DNA from: Thysanoteuthis rhombus
Lineage: Eukaryota > Mollusca > Cephalopoda > Oegopsida > Thysanoteuthidae
DNA length: 64,000 nucleotides
Assembly: GCA_963457665.1 (NCBI GenBank)
Contig: OY735219.1
Coordinates: forward strand, 23,408,287 to 23,472,286
Direction: 5' to 3'
Position numbers and translations under genes: made by a program. Below, piece after piece: positions 10,501-22,500 of this stretch; position 1 is the first letter of the stretch, and each line of letters begins with the position of its first letter. The notes under the pieces were generated by a model, which was not told where the DNA came from, ran no database searches, and saw only the letters and a program-made list of their open reading frames with translations.

Positions 10501-13500
10501 GAAAAAAAAAATTTTTTGACAAAATTTTAATTCTTCCATTTTTACGCATTATATATTTTGATGCTGTTTTCTCTTAAATGTATTTAAAGACTTGAAGAAA
10601 AAACTTGATGTTTATATCCAGTAGTTAGTAGTAGCTTTACACTCACTCAATTAATATTTCCATTGTATTGGTAATTTTCTAACATAAGCTTTTAATAAAG
10701 TATGCTTCCATGCAAGAAAACTAATTGATTCTCAAAATCATCAAATCCATTTTGCATTTAGATTGTTTTGGTTTTTTAAACTTTTGTATAAAATTTCTTT
10801 AAAATTTCATAAATTATATTTTGAGGAAAATTCATTGCTTTTATGTGTTATTTTTTTACTTACAATTTTAAATCTCAATTATTCTTAGTTAATAATGTTC
10901 AAATTTCATCACAATGAGATTTTTTTTCATGTTTGAATTTTTTTTTTTTTTTTTCTAGACCTGGACCACCTGGTCCACCTCCACACTTTGGTCGTGGGCC
11001 CCCTCCAGGGCCACCTCCTAGATTTCGTGGACCTCCACCTGGCATGATGAGAGGTCCACCTCCACCTGGAATGAGAGGTCCACCTCCACCTGGAATGAGA
11101 GGTCCACCACCTGGACCTGGAGGTCCTCGAGGACCTCCATTTGGTAGACCACCATTTGACCCTAACTATGGTCCTCCGCCTGGCATGCATGGCCCTCATG
11201 GTGGCGGTATGCCTGGTGGTATGCCTCCACCACCACCTGGCATGGGACCACCAGGACCGCATGGACCAGGACCTGGACCACATGGACCACCAGGAATGTC
11301 TCCACATGGACCTCCAGGCCCACCTCATGGACCACCTGGGATGCCCCCTGGACCCCCTGGTCCACCAGGACCCCCTGTTAGTATACTTTTTGCATTTTTC
11401 CTTGTATTTTTATGTTTTTCAAATGCAATATATATATATATATAAGAAATGTTCAGAAGTTATACTTGAAGATTCTGCCAGCCAGACATTGTGGCAACAA
11501 TCTGAAAGATAAGATCTTTGATTTTTATCTGCTTGTTGTTCAGTTTTTTAAAAATTACCATTTATCAAGTTGAAATTATATATTACCAAGGTATTTCACA
11601 AACAGCTCAATGGATGATACATTTTATTTTCCAGCGCCCACCTATGATGCCCCCACCAAATATCCCTCCTCCAAATTTTTCTGTCCCTCCTCCTGGCTTT
11701 TCTTTGCCGCCTCCTGTATCAAATTCTCCCGCCACCACCATGTCAACAATGCCATCTCAAAATGCTGGTTTGGATGCAAGTAATCAAGAATTGTGGGTTG
11801 AAACTAAAACAGCTGAAGGAAAGGTAAGTTGATTGATAACTTGATTCATTTTAGAAAAGAATACTCTGGAATTATCATGCTCTCCCAAGCTATGTTGAAA
11901 CAGTTGAACTCCTTCATTTTGTTGATAACACATTTTTGGCTGTTCCATTCCACGACTATCTTATGTGAAAAAACCCCAAAAAACTCCCTCCACTTTTGTT
12001 GAATATCTGTATACCCAAGGAATGCCGTAGACGAATCTACCAAAACAGAGGAGCTCAATTGTCTGAACAATGTTATTGACTCCTCATTTATAGACAATTA
12101 TCTAGCAGCATAACTGGATTAGACTTGTACGAAGTGTTCATGAATTAACAAATAGAGGTAACTGATGAGTTTCTTTCAAAGTGTTATTTCCCAATTGAAT
12201 GTTGCATTAATTTATGAATACCCTGTCAGTAACACTAACACTGCTCAACTTGTTTTGTTGTTGTTGTTTGTCTTTTGTTTTTTGTTTTTTTTTTTTCCTC
12301 CAATTTTTCAGAACCCTCTATATTCAATGTAAATTTAATTGTCATGTTTAAATGGATTTTTTTCCTCTGAATCATTCTGCTCCTTACCAACTAGAGATAT
12401 ATTGGTTTTTACAGAATGATAGTTGTTTACCTAAATTTTTTTTTTTTTTTTTTTCATCTACATCAAAAGTTGAAATTCTTGAATAATTCAATGTCTGTTA
12501 AAACCAATGTCAATTTTAAAAAAAAGATACTATTACTATAAACTTTAGTGTTCAGTTTGTAATTTAAGAAAAATATTTTTTATTCTTGAAGAATAGATGT
12601 AGAATATGCATCCCAAATTTGATTAAAATCAGAAGGTAAAATTTTGAGATGACACTGAATGACATTATACATCAATAGTTTTACTGAAAAGCAAACAAAT
12701 TCTGAAAAGATCTCAATCTTTTTTTTAAAATGAAAAAAAAAAAACTAAAACCATTAGATAAGCAACTCTGCTGGACTTTTGGCAGACAATACTCATAATG
12801 GACGTGTTCGAAGTTTTTGTATTTGAAAAAATTTATGCAACGCACACAGGAAGTGTTTGCCGCACAGTTTAAGAACCACTGTTCTAAATGTTAATGGTGT
12901 GGGCCTTCTATATTTGTAACTTTAACTGGACTGGACATTTTGGTTGAAAAGTTGAACATTTAAGATTGTCTGTCTTGTGTCAGAGTAAGCCATTCTTAGT
13001 AAATATCTAAAAAGTCAATGTATTTTGACACTTACGCAGAATTAAGTTGTCTGATTTCCTCTTTCTTGCTTTGTTTGCTATCTAGCAATTATAATTTTTG
13101 GACTACAAACCTGTATAGTGATTACATAATTTCTTTGAATCAATGTTTTATGACGTTTCTATTTTGTAAAAGACTTGCACAAAATCCAAATAAAACTAAG
13201 TACACTGAAAGGAGAATGAAAATTGCTTCTACAAACAGATGTTATTAAAGTCATTCAGCAGAGGTTAGATCACACAATAATACAGTCTTGGCTTGGGTTA
13301 TTGTTTTGAAAGAACAATTTAGATGTTGGCCTTTTCAGCACCTGAAACATGAGTCAATTCTGAACATGAAGGATTGCTTCTATGTTTGTCATCAGAGTGG
13401 TTTATTATGTGTAAACTCGTTTTATTTGATAATTATTCTGTTAAAAATTTGTATTATTTGATATTAATGTTTTTGTAAGATATTTTTTAATCTATGATGG

Positions 13501-16500
13501 TAATAATTTGAACTTTTCTTCTTTTCTTCTTTTTTTTTTTTTTTCCTCCCAATTTTAGTGTTATTATTACAATGCAAGAAGTCGTGAATCAGCCTGGACC
13601 AAGCCAGAAAATGTGAAGATTATCACTCAGACTGAAGTTGAAGCAATGGCTGCACAAATGACTACCCAAACATCTCCTACTGCCACTGCCAACACAGTAT
13701 CGAATTCTCCAACTTCTACCACCACTTCTGCACAAACTGCTGTAGCTCAAGGTAATGCTCTTGATCATTATAAAAAGGTTGAATTTTGTTGAAAGATGTG
13801 CCAAAGAGAATACATATTTTGAATGATTCATAATTATTTATCCAAAGCAAATTTCATAAGCTTCTGCACAAATTTGATCAATTGTAGAAGTTTGGCTTTT
13901 GTTTTCTTTACTGTCATATTTTTAGAAGTATCATCTCTTGATCATAAAATCGTGAGCCGTATATCTCTGACCTTGATAAGTTTCATTTGATCAGGCATAT
14001 CAGAAAGAACAGGCATATTGCTGACACTTCATATGCACCAAGTTTACTTTCAACAATTACAAATTTATGAAATTTCTGCTCTTAATTTATAGCTATGTGG
14101 GTTTGCTGACATAACTTGTTCATTTCTGTTTTTAAATCTGAACTATTCTGCGTGGAATTACAAAAAAATATTTTGATTAATTATCCTTTTACAGCTGTCA
14201 AGACGTTAAGTCTATATGGATGTAATTCCCATATCCATGTATGTACAACTTCCTTCATTTTATCAATGAAGACGATTGGTTTTGCTATATTTTTGAGCAG
14301 TTGTTTTTTGTCTTTGTTAGTCCTCTCACTAATTTTCTGACGCACTCTCAATACTATTATTGTCATTCTTTTCTGTAACATTGCACCGTTTAAATCCAGT
14401 CTTCTCTGATAAATGGATCTGGTGCTAACTATTGGTACTCAATTGTTTTTTTATTTTTATTTTTTTTTTCCTAATATCTCTTGTCACTGCCAAAAACAGA
14501 ATGAATATCTTATACCTAACAGTATATGTTATACCTAACACTTAGAGTTTATTCAAATTTCACTTGCGCATTATCTCAGGTTGTGAGTCTTGATGTAAAG
14601 AGAGAAAACCTGATGAAAAGGTTAAATTCAACATGTACTGTCAATGTATCAAAATAACTAGTTGAAACAAATCTGATGTTTTCAAAGATACACTGTTTTA
14701 GAGTTGAATATTTTTAATTATTTTTCTTCTATGTTCCCATAATTTTCAGAATAGGCTCTTCACTTAAGTAGGAGGCATGCTTGATATCAGACTAATTGAA
14801 GACTAATAATCAAGTACAAATTTGACAAATGTACAAGACCAGATTAAACATTTAAGTATTCAAATGATTTTATGTATTTTTTGCAAGACCAACCAAAGCA
14901 TTACACACAGCTGGTATGTTTACATAAATACTTCATGACCATCATTTAATAAAAAAGTTAAAATGAAATGAAAAAATTTGTCTCAAAAGTTCAGGTGTTC
15001 TGTTCAATATAATTTAGTAAAGTCAGCCGATTGATTCCAGTTGAAATAAAAACTGATTTTTGTAGCTATGTATATGAAACCATTTGTTATTTATATTGTA
15101 ATTGCAGATTTGCCACCTGGTTTCAACCCTGCTCTGATGCCTCCTGGTTTCACTCCACAAGTAATGCAGCAGCTGGCCGTTGCTGCTGCTACTGCCACTG
15201 GTCCAACTGCAGTGGCTGCTGCAGGAGCTGTGTCCACCCAGTCAACTGCTGCTGTTGTTACATCCACTCTCAATGCAAGTGTTACTCCCCAAACAGATGC
15301 TCTGATCAGCGATCAGTCTGCTGTTGTGGCTGAAAAACCTCCTCAAGGACAGGTTGGTAACATTTGATTGTCCCTAAACAAGATAAGATCCAATAACATC
15401 CAATGAAAATTCATATCAGCTTGAAAAAAAATATTGTTATTGAGTATAAAAGTATTTTATCTGATGATATAATTTCATTTGTAGTAAATCTTGATATCTG
15501 AAGTCTGAAAAAAGAATTTCTATTTTTTTTCATTTTCATTTTTTTTTTTTTCATTTTCATTTTTTTTTTTTTTCATTTTCATTTTTTTTTTTTTTTTCAT
15601 TTTCATTTTTTTTTTTTTTCATTTTCATTTTTTTTTTTTTTCATTTTCATTTTTTTTTTTTTCATTTTCATTTTTTTTTTTTTTTCATTTTCATTTTTTT
15701 TTTTTTCATTTTCATTTTTTTTTTTTTCATTTTCATTTTTTTTTTTTTCATTTTCATTTTTTTTTTTTTTTTTTCATTTTCATTTTATTTTTTTTTTCAT
15801 TTTTCACTGCAGCTTCCTGCTAAACCTTCTGAAGTAGCTGAATGGTCTGAACACAAGAATGCTGATGGTCGGGTTTACTATTACAATGCAAAAACAATGG
15901 AATCTACTTGGGATAAGCCTCAGGTTCTTATAGACTGGGATGGTAAGAATATTGACATTTTTTCTTTTAATAAAAATATTCAAATACTAATGGCGATACT
16001 TGGTATTAGTCATGTGAATTGTGAAATATATATTTTGCTTTCTGATTTTTATACCGGACAAATGAACTTCTCCACATGAGAAAATGCTGTAGTTTCCATA
16101 AGTTTTTCGACAATATTCATTTTATTTTTATTTTTTTGTGTGTTTGATTTCAGGAAGTAATAAATTTACTCATTTCAAGTAACAGTTTAAGGAAAAATGA
16201 TTTATTAATGTCTTTTAAATAAGTGAATCTTTTTTCCCATTATTCCACATTTTTAATATGACTTTTTTTTTTTTCTGTTTAAATGATTTCAATTATCAGA
16301 AAATACATCTTTCATTGATTATTATTTCTATCATCAACATTTAGTAAATTACTTTTTAACATAAAATTAACCAGGGAGTAATTAACATTTGAAACTTCCT
16401 AAAGCAGTTTTATCTTGAAAAATTTTAAACATTTTTGAAAATAAATTTTTTCCATTTGTTCCCTTATGACAGAACGAATATATAATCCAATCAACACAAT

Positions 16501-19500
16501 CTTTATATTTTTAAATGGGCATTTATTTTTATACTTTTCTATTTTAATCATACTTTGACATGAGATTACTATTTTCCAGATGAAAAAAATGTACTAGCAA
16601 TTGTAAAATGCTTCACGCTGGAGCCTAGCATCAACTGTATGTTGTAACTTTTAACTTCAGTCTGTAACATTTTTAAACAAAAGTAAAAATTAAATTTTAT
16701 CTCTTTCAGTTTTGGAAGATCACTATATTCAATCTCTTGATTGGGTTAACCATTCTAAGTATCTTATTTTCTAGCATTCTTTTATTTAAATGATAGCTCT
16801 CCATCTATTTTATTATTTAGTATATATACATGGCACTTCAATGTGTATTTTTGTGTATGTGACAATAGCATGGATAAGTTTTGTCTGTAATTTTTGGAAA
16901 AACATTATTTATATCAGATTGCTATTTATAATACCTTTTTAAATAGTTTCAATTCATTTCATTCACAAATGATAAACCTTTTACGCTGTTCAATTTTCTT
17001 CAAATCTTTTTGAGTAACTTTTTATTTCTCAGTATAGTGATTAAATATTTACTTATGCTTAAACTGATTGCAACTACAGGTCTAATGTTGTTATGAAATG
17101 TTTCTTGTATGATTAGTTGCAAGACCAGCCATCAGCCAAGAACTGAATTTGTTTGAAAATGTGTTTTTTATGGTAACTAAAGTGCAATGTATAGGTTTGA
17201 TGATGCTAATTTTGGTAATCATGCAAATATATTTTAATCTGGCCATAAAATCAGTTCTCTGTTATTCCATGTCATGGACTCAAATAGTATTGATTTTGCT
17301 CCTTCAAAAATAAATATCACTTTTGTTATGAGAAATCAGAGTCCTACTTATTTGAGTTTTATTTTATATTTATTTATGAGGTATCATTGTTTCCTTGAGT
17401 TCTGTTGTAGTAAATCTTGAACTTTAAATATTGAGATGTTTTTATCTTGGTAATGTTCATTCTAAATTGATTAATAACAGATATGATTTTTACAAATGTT
17501 GTCTCAAAATTTAAGTTAAATGTCTTTTGTTTTTTTTTTTTCTTTCTTCGTAAACGTTTTGAATATCAACCACCTAAGTTTATTGGCTGGAAGTCGGAGT
17601 AAGTAAAAGAAAAAAAAATGAAATTGAAAACAAAATTTGTTCAATTTTTCTAAAAAAAACAGTTTATTAATGATAGCTTATAAATTTCCAACATGTTAAT
17701 ATACAGCTAATTACTTTCATAATTAGATATGTTAACTGCTCAACTTGCTTTTTTCAGTTCTTGCTTATGAAATGTTATTTTGTGGAATGAGGATAGAAGA
17801 CTGTCGGCAAAATGCATCTGAAAAATGCCATTTCTTTGGGTAGGCTAAGATTTTAGATTAGAAATGATATAGTCATCTTTAAATTTAGGTGAGTAGTTGA
17901 AAGCAAAAATCTGTCAAGTAATGATACCCTAGAATATAAGAATAATATCTGAATTAGCCTTTTTACAAATATGTAAAAATAGAGACTTTATATTAATTTG
18001 AAGCTTTTTTTATAAAAATATTTCTTGTATATTCTCTCTGGATCTTTTATTCAGAGACATTTGTAATAGAAGATATAAATTTTAGTTTTTTTTCCATAGT
18101 ATCACTGTTAGCCTTTTCACCAGGAGATAATTTTTATTGGTGCATTAAGTATTTTTGTAAATTTTTCCATATATATATATATATATATTATATATAAGAT
18201 ATACATATATGGAAATTTCCATAATTTTGTTCATTTTGTGCTGAGATTAATGTGGCTACTTATCACCAATATATAGCTAAACTAGCACAGCTACAGAAAC
18301 CTGATCAGCTGACACCAGCTGCGGAATCCCCTGCCCAGCTGAATTCCATAATGCAAGTGAATGGAACTGATGAGACAGAAGAAATACCAATGGAAACTTT
18401 ACAAAATGAAAAGGATGAAGAAAAAAGTGATGAGGTGAGAAATTTTTATTTTTTTTTAAATTTAGAAAAATAAGAATTTGGCAATTTTACTTTTTCATTA
18501 AAATATAATGACATGACAGCAACTATGAATAATATTACTTTGTTGAAAAGTGAGGCCACTTCTCAAATTTTCGCATTCTCTTTGCTGATACAATTATTTA
18601 CGTTTATCCTAAATAACACATGCTAAATAATAATGTACTGCTGTTCTTGGGCTGACACGCAGTGCCTTTTAATGGATTTTTTTTTTTTTTTTTCCAATTT
18701 CCCAACCATCAGATAGACACCTTTCTGTTTGACCTGAACAAGACACTTGGATTATTTCGCCTCATGATATTCTCTGTTATAAATAGAATTCCCAATTTCA
18801 ATGTGATTCGATGCTAGTTCATTCCACTTGCAGATTGAACAAAAACTTACATCCTCTCAAATTCTGCCAATTTCCGTATTTTTTGAGTACAAAACATCAT
18901 GAAGTTGGAATAAATTGAGAAATTACCAATGTGTGTATTACGAAATTTCAAATCTAAGTTGAAATAATGTCTATCTGCTCACATCGTTCATATGTAAATA
19001 TTTAGGTGGGGATTAAACAAAGAATTTCCTTTTTTATAAGAGCACGAATATAATTTTTTTTTTTTCTCATTTTAGTAAATCAAAATGCAAGAAACTTCAT
19101 ATAAAAAAAAAACAAATTAAGGTTTAGTGTGTATTTTAAAACAGGTCTTCAAAAAGATAATATAGAAAGTTATAAGATAAGGAGATGAATAAGGTTTCAA
19201 AAACATGTTCACAAATGAATTTTTTCATTACCATAAATGTTGAGCAAAAATATTTCTCCAACTTACTAGCTGTGCTCATTTCTATGGAAAGATCAAAATT
19301 GAGGCTTATTGATATCTAATCTAGGAATAAACTTTGTTTTTTAGTGTAACTGTATTTATTGTATTGAAAAAAAAATCAACACTAATAGTTTCTAGCTATT
19401 GAGAAAAAGGTGTAAACACTACAGTCAGCAGTATGTCATTGTTGCTTGGTAACTTCCAGATAGCCTATGGAAGATGAGTTATGATTCTGGCCCAATTGGG

Positions 19501-22500
19501 CTGTAAAATAGCGGTATTGTATGTATATTTTTATATGAATATATTTATTGTAGAAGAAAAATAGTTTCTAGTTTATTGAGGAAAAAGAAAATGGAACTTG
19601 ATCACCTCCAGCCTTTTAGAGCTTTTCTATTTGGTCAGAACAAAAAAATCCTTCATTTGCTTCCAGATCCACTGAACTCTTTGGAAATATCAACCACATT
19701 CAATAGTTTTCAGAGTAAAATTGCATTCACCCTTATGAGACATTTTCTATTTCTTCAACTCATATGTTGAAGTTACCAAAGATTACTAATTTAACAGTAA
19801 ATACAACTTTCAGAATTATATTTTCTTCTATACAGTAATTTGGTAACTTATAAAAAATTGCTTCAATATGGAATTATTCTTATCCCCAGGATGAAAAGCA
19901 GAAAGAGACTGAAGAAAAGTCAGAAGAGCAAAAGGCTGCAGATAAAGCACGTCCAGTTTCCAGTACACCAGTACCTGGGACCCCATGGTGAGCAGGAAAA
20001 TTTTTTTTTTTTTTTTTTTTTTTTTCCCCTTTCTTTCTATGTAGGAATAATAGGTTTTTCATGATTTTATGATTTACGAAAACTTTAAATTCGAGTAATT
20101 TATCAAACCAAATTATAAATTTAGCTGTTAATTAGTTGTAATTTTCTGGTTTCACTTATATTACCGTGTAATTCCTGTATATTTGCAACAATCTCCAAGA
20201 GAGATAATATAAAAAGTTTACTTATATAAGATAAGGAGATAAAGCCAAAAACTTGAATTCTTTTCAGAATTTATTTTGCGCTTTCAATTGATGAGATTGT
20301 CAATTTTGGAGAGAAAAAAAATTAAAAATTGGTTTTATTTACAATGTAACTTATTATACTGAATTGGACCTTTCCTTTCGGTCCATTGTATAAAACTTTG
20401 GCGTTGGAGTTGTTTTCACTTCATTTTGCAAATGAATCTTTCATTTTCGACTTCTAGTTTCACGTTCCATTTCGCTGCGGATAATTTCCATGAGCCATTT
20501 GAATCCACTTTTGATAGTAAACAACTTTTGAATTGACATTGGAACTCTTTTGTGCTGAAAACAAATTGTTACACATTTCTGGAAGAGCTTCTGCTGCTTA
20601 CAGTTTCTGTTTGAAGTATTTGCTTGTGTGTGTGTTGTTTTTTTTTTTCCTATGTATTTTCTTAATATGACCGACAGTGACATATTATTCATGTTCATGT
20701 TATCTGATATCTATTTATTATTTTATCTATGAAAATTACTTGATAATCCAGATATCAGATTAAAAAAACATTGGCATATAACATCAAAATGTAAAAACAT
20801 AACACTAAAACATTTGTACATCACAATTATTTGAGTTTCATTTGGTACTTATTAACATCTAGAGACATAACCCAATTTCAGCCATTTTTTGCTATTTTCT
20901 TGTATACAAGCTAAGTATAAATGTATCAGTTGTTCTATGAAACTATGAGTTGATGTTCTGATGAATTAGTTTTTCATTTTCCAAAAACACAAAATTCATT
21001 ATCCGAATCTCAACCTCAACTTCCATTCTGAAACTGCTGGCCCCCACGGGACTGCGTAGACCTGTGCACCTTGTATTAGATTTCTAGAATATATTCCAAA
21101 AGTTGAAGGGTGTAAAATAAGTGTTCTATTATGTGATCTTTATGAATGTTTTCTCAATGAATTTTTGTCCTGTTATTGTGTAATTAAATGGAGTGAAATC
21201 TTGCACGCTCACTGACAAGAATGGCCCAGGGATAAAAAAAACTACTGGCACACAGTTTAGTATTTAAAAAAAAATTTTTTTTTTTTAGCTAATGTTGTCA
21301 AATTTGAGGTTAGATTCCTTACAAGTACTTTTTTTTCCCTTAAGAACTAATACTTAACTATGTTATCAAAATTTAACACAGAATACAAAGATTGAAGGTA
21401 TGGTTCTTTATTGATAGCTGGAAATGTGTTTGAGCATGACTAGAATCAGCCAGAATTTTCCAGCTAACTTATCAAAAAAAAAGTAACTGTATATCAAGAA
21501 CCCAGGACAAATTAAGTTTATTACTTATCAGATTTAATCTATCCTGGATTTTTATTGGTTTATCATGAAGATCTAGTTAGAAGCTGGCTATGCCTGTCTG
21601 CCATGCACATTTTTTTTTTTTGCACACTCTCCCATCAACGTTCCATGTCAGCCCAGCCCTCAATTTAAGGTGTGTATACAAGCACCCGTATACACATTGA
21701 AACCAGCAGACATCCAAATTTATATAGAGAGAGATACTTGTATCACAACCAATATTGTAATAGTTAACAAGCTTGTGATGCTGACTATTACTAGTGTGAT
21801 GAGCTCGATCCTTACTGAGCGCACCACTACTATAGCCTCGCCAAACTAAGCTGTAACTGCTACTCCATCTGTTTCATTAAAGGGATTACATATTCTCACT
21901 ACACTCATCAAAAGGATTCTTGACCTTCCATTTGTCTCCCTTTAGATATATACCCTTAAATTCAAGAACCTCTTTGTATTAAAGTTTTTTTATTTTCATT
22001 CCAGGTGTGTTGTTTGGACTGGAGATGGACGAGTTTTCTTCTATAATCCTAGTCAACATCTCTCTGTCTGGGAAAAACCTGATGGACTTGTTGGTCGAGC
22101 TGATGTTGAGAGGATGGTGCAAGGTCCACCAGGTGGCTCCCCTGCAGATAAAAGTAGGGTTTTTGTTGTTCCTTTTTTAATACATAATTGTCTTCACTCA
22201 TCAGTTTATTTTATTTTGTTTTGTTTTTTTTTCATTTAATTTTTGTAGCTATTAACGTTTGCAAATTCATGATATGATTTTTTTTTTAGACTTAGGAAAT
22301 ATCAGAAATTTCATTAAATCAATCAGATGCTATTTTAGTTTCTTTGTATACATTTTCTTGTAGAATAAGTTTGCATAATAATTCAGAGAAGATTCAAATA
22401 TTGATGGTAAAATAGTAGTTGATATAATAGACAGTTGTCATATCGTCTTGAAAAGTAAAAGCTCAATGGAGATCATAGCTGTTTAGTCTTAATTGTATTG

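Larger units (their letters stand above)
4554..10958 (+). other. TCERG1 intron 1 (6.4 kb)
   Basis: No further exon is recognised. It contains a foldback element (6114-6222), a poly-T tract (about 7280-7302), a LINE fossil on the minus strand (about 8600-9030), a C-run near 9531 and AT-rich sequence. The 114-codon frame at 5706-6050 starts at GTG, shows no known domain and is not called. Confidence 0.8.

Noticed and set aside
10927-11512. Long frames in other readings over exon 2, including a Trp/Arg/Ser-rich minus-strand frame
   Set aside because: They are shadows of the Pro/Gly-rich coding repeat. Their composition is the direct by-product of CCN/GGN codons.
15533-15800. Regularly spaced repeat that could suggest a CRISPR array
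   Set aside because: Spacers are only T-runs, the organism is a eukaryote, and the array lies in an intron directly before a splice acceptor. It is a minisatellite.
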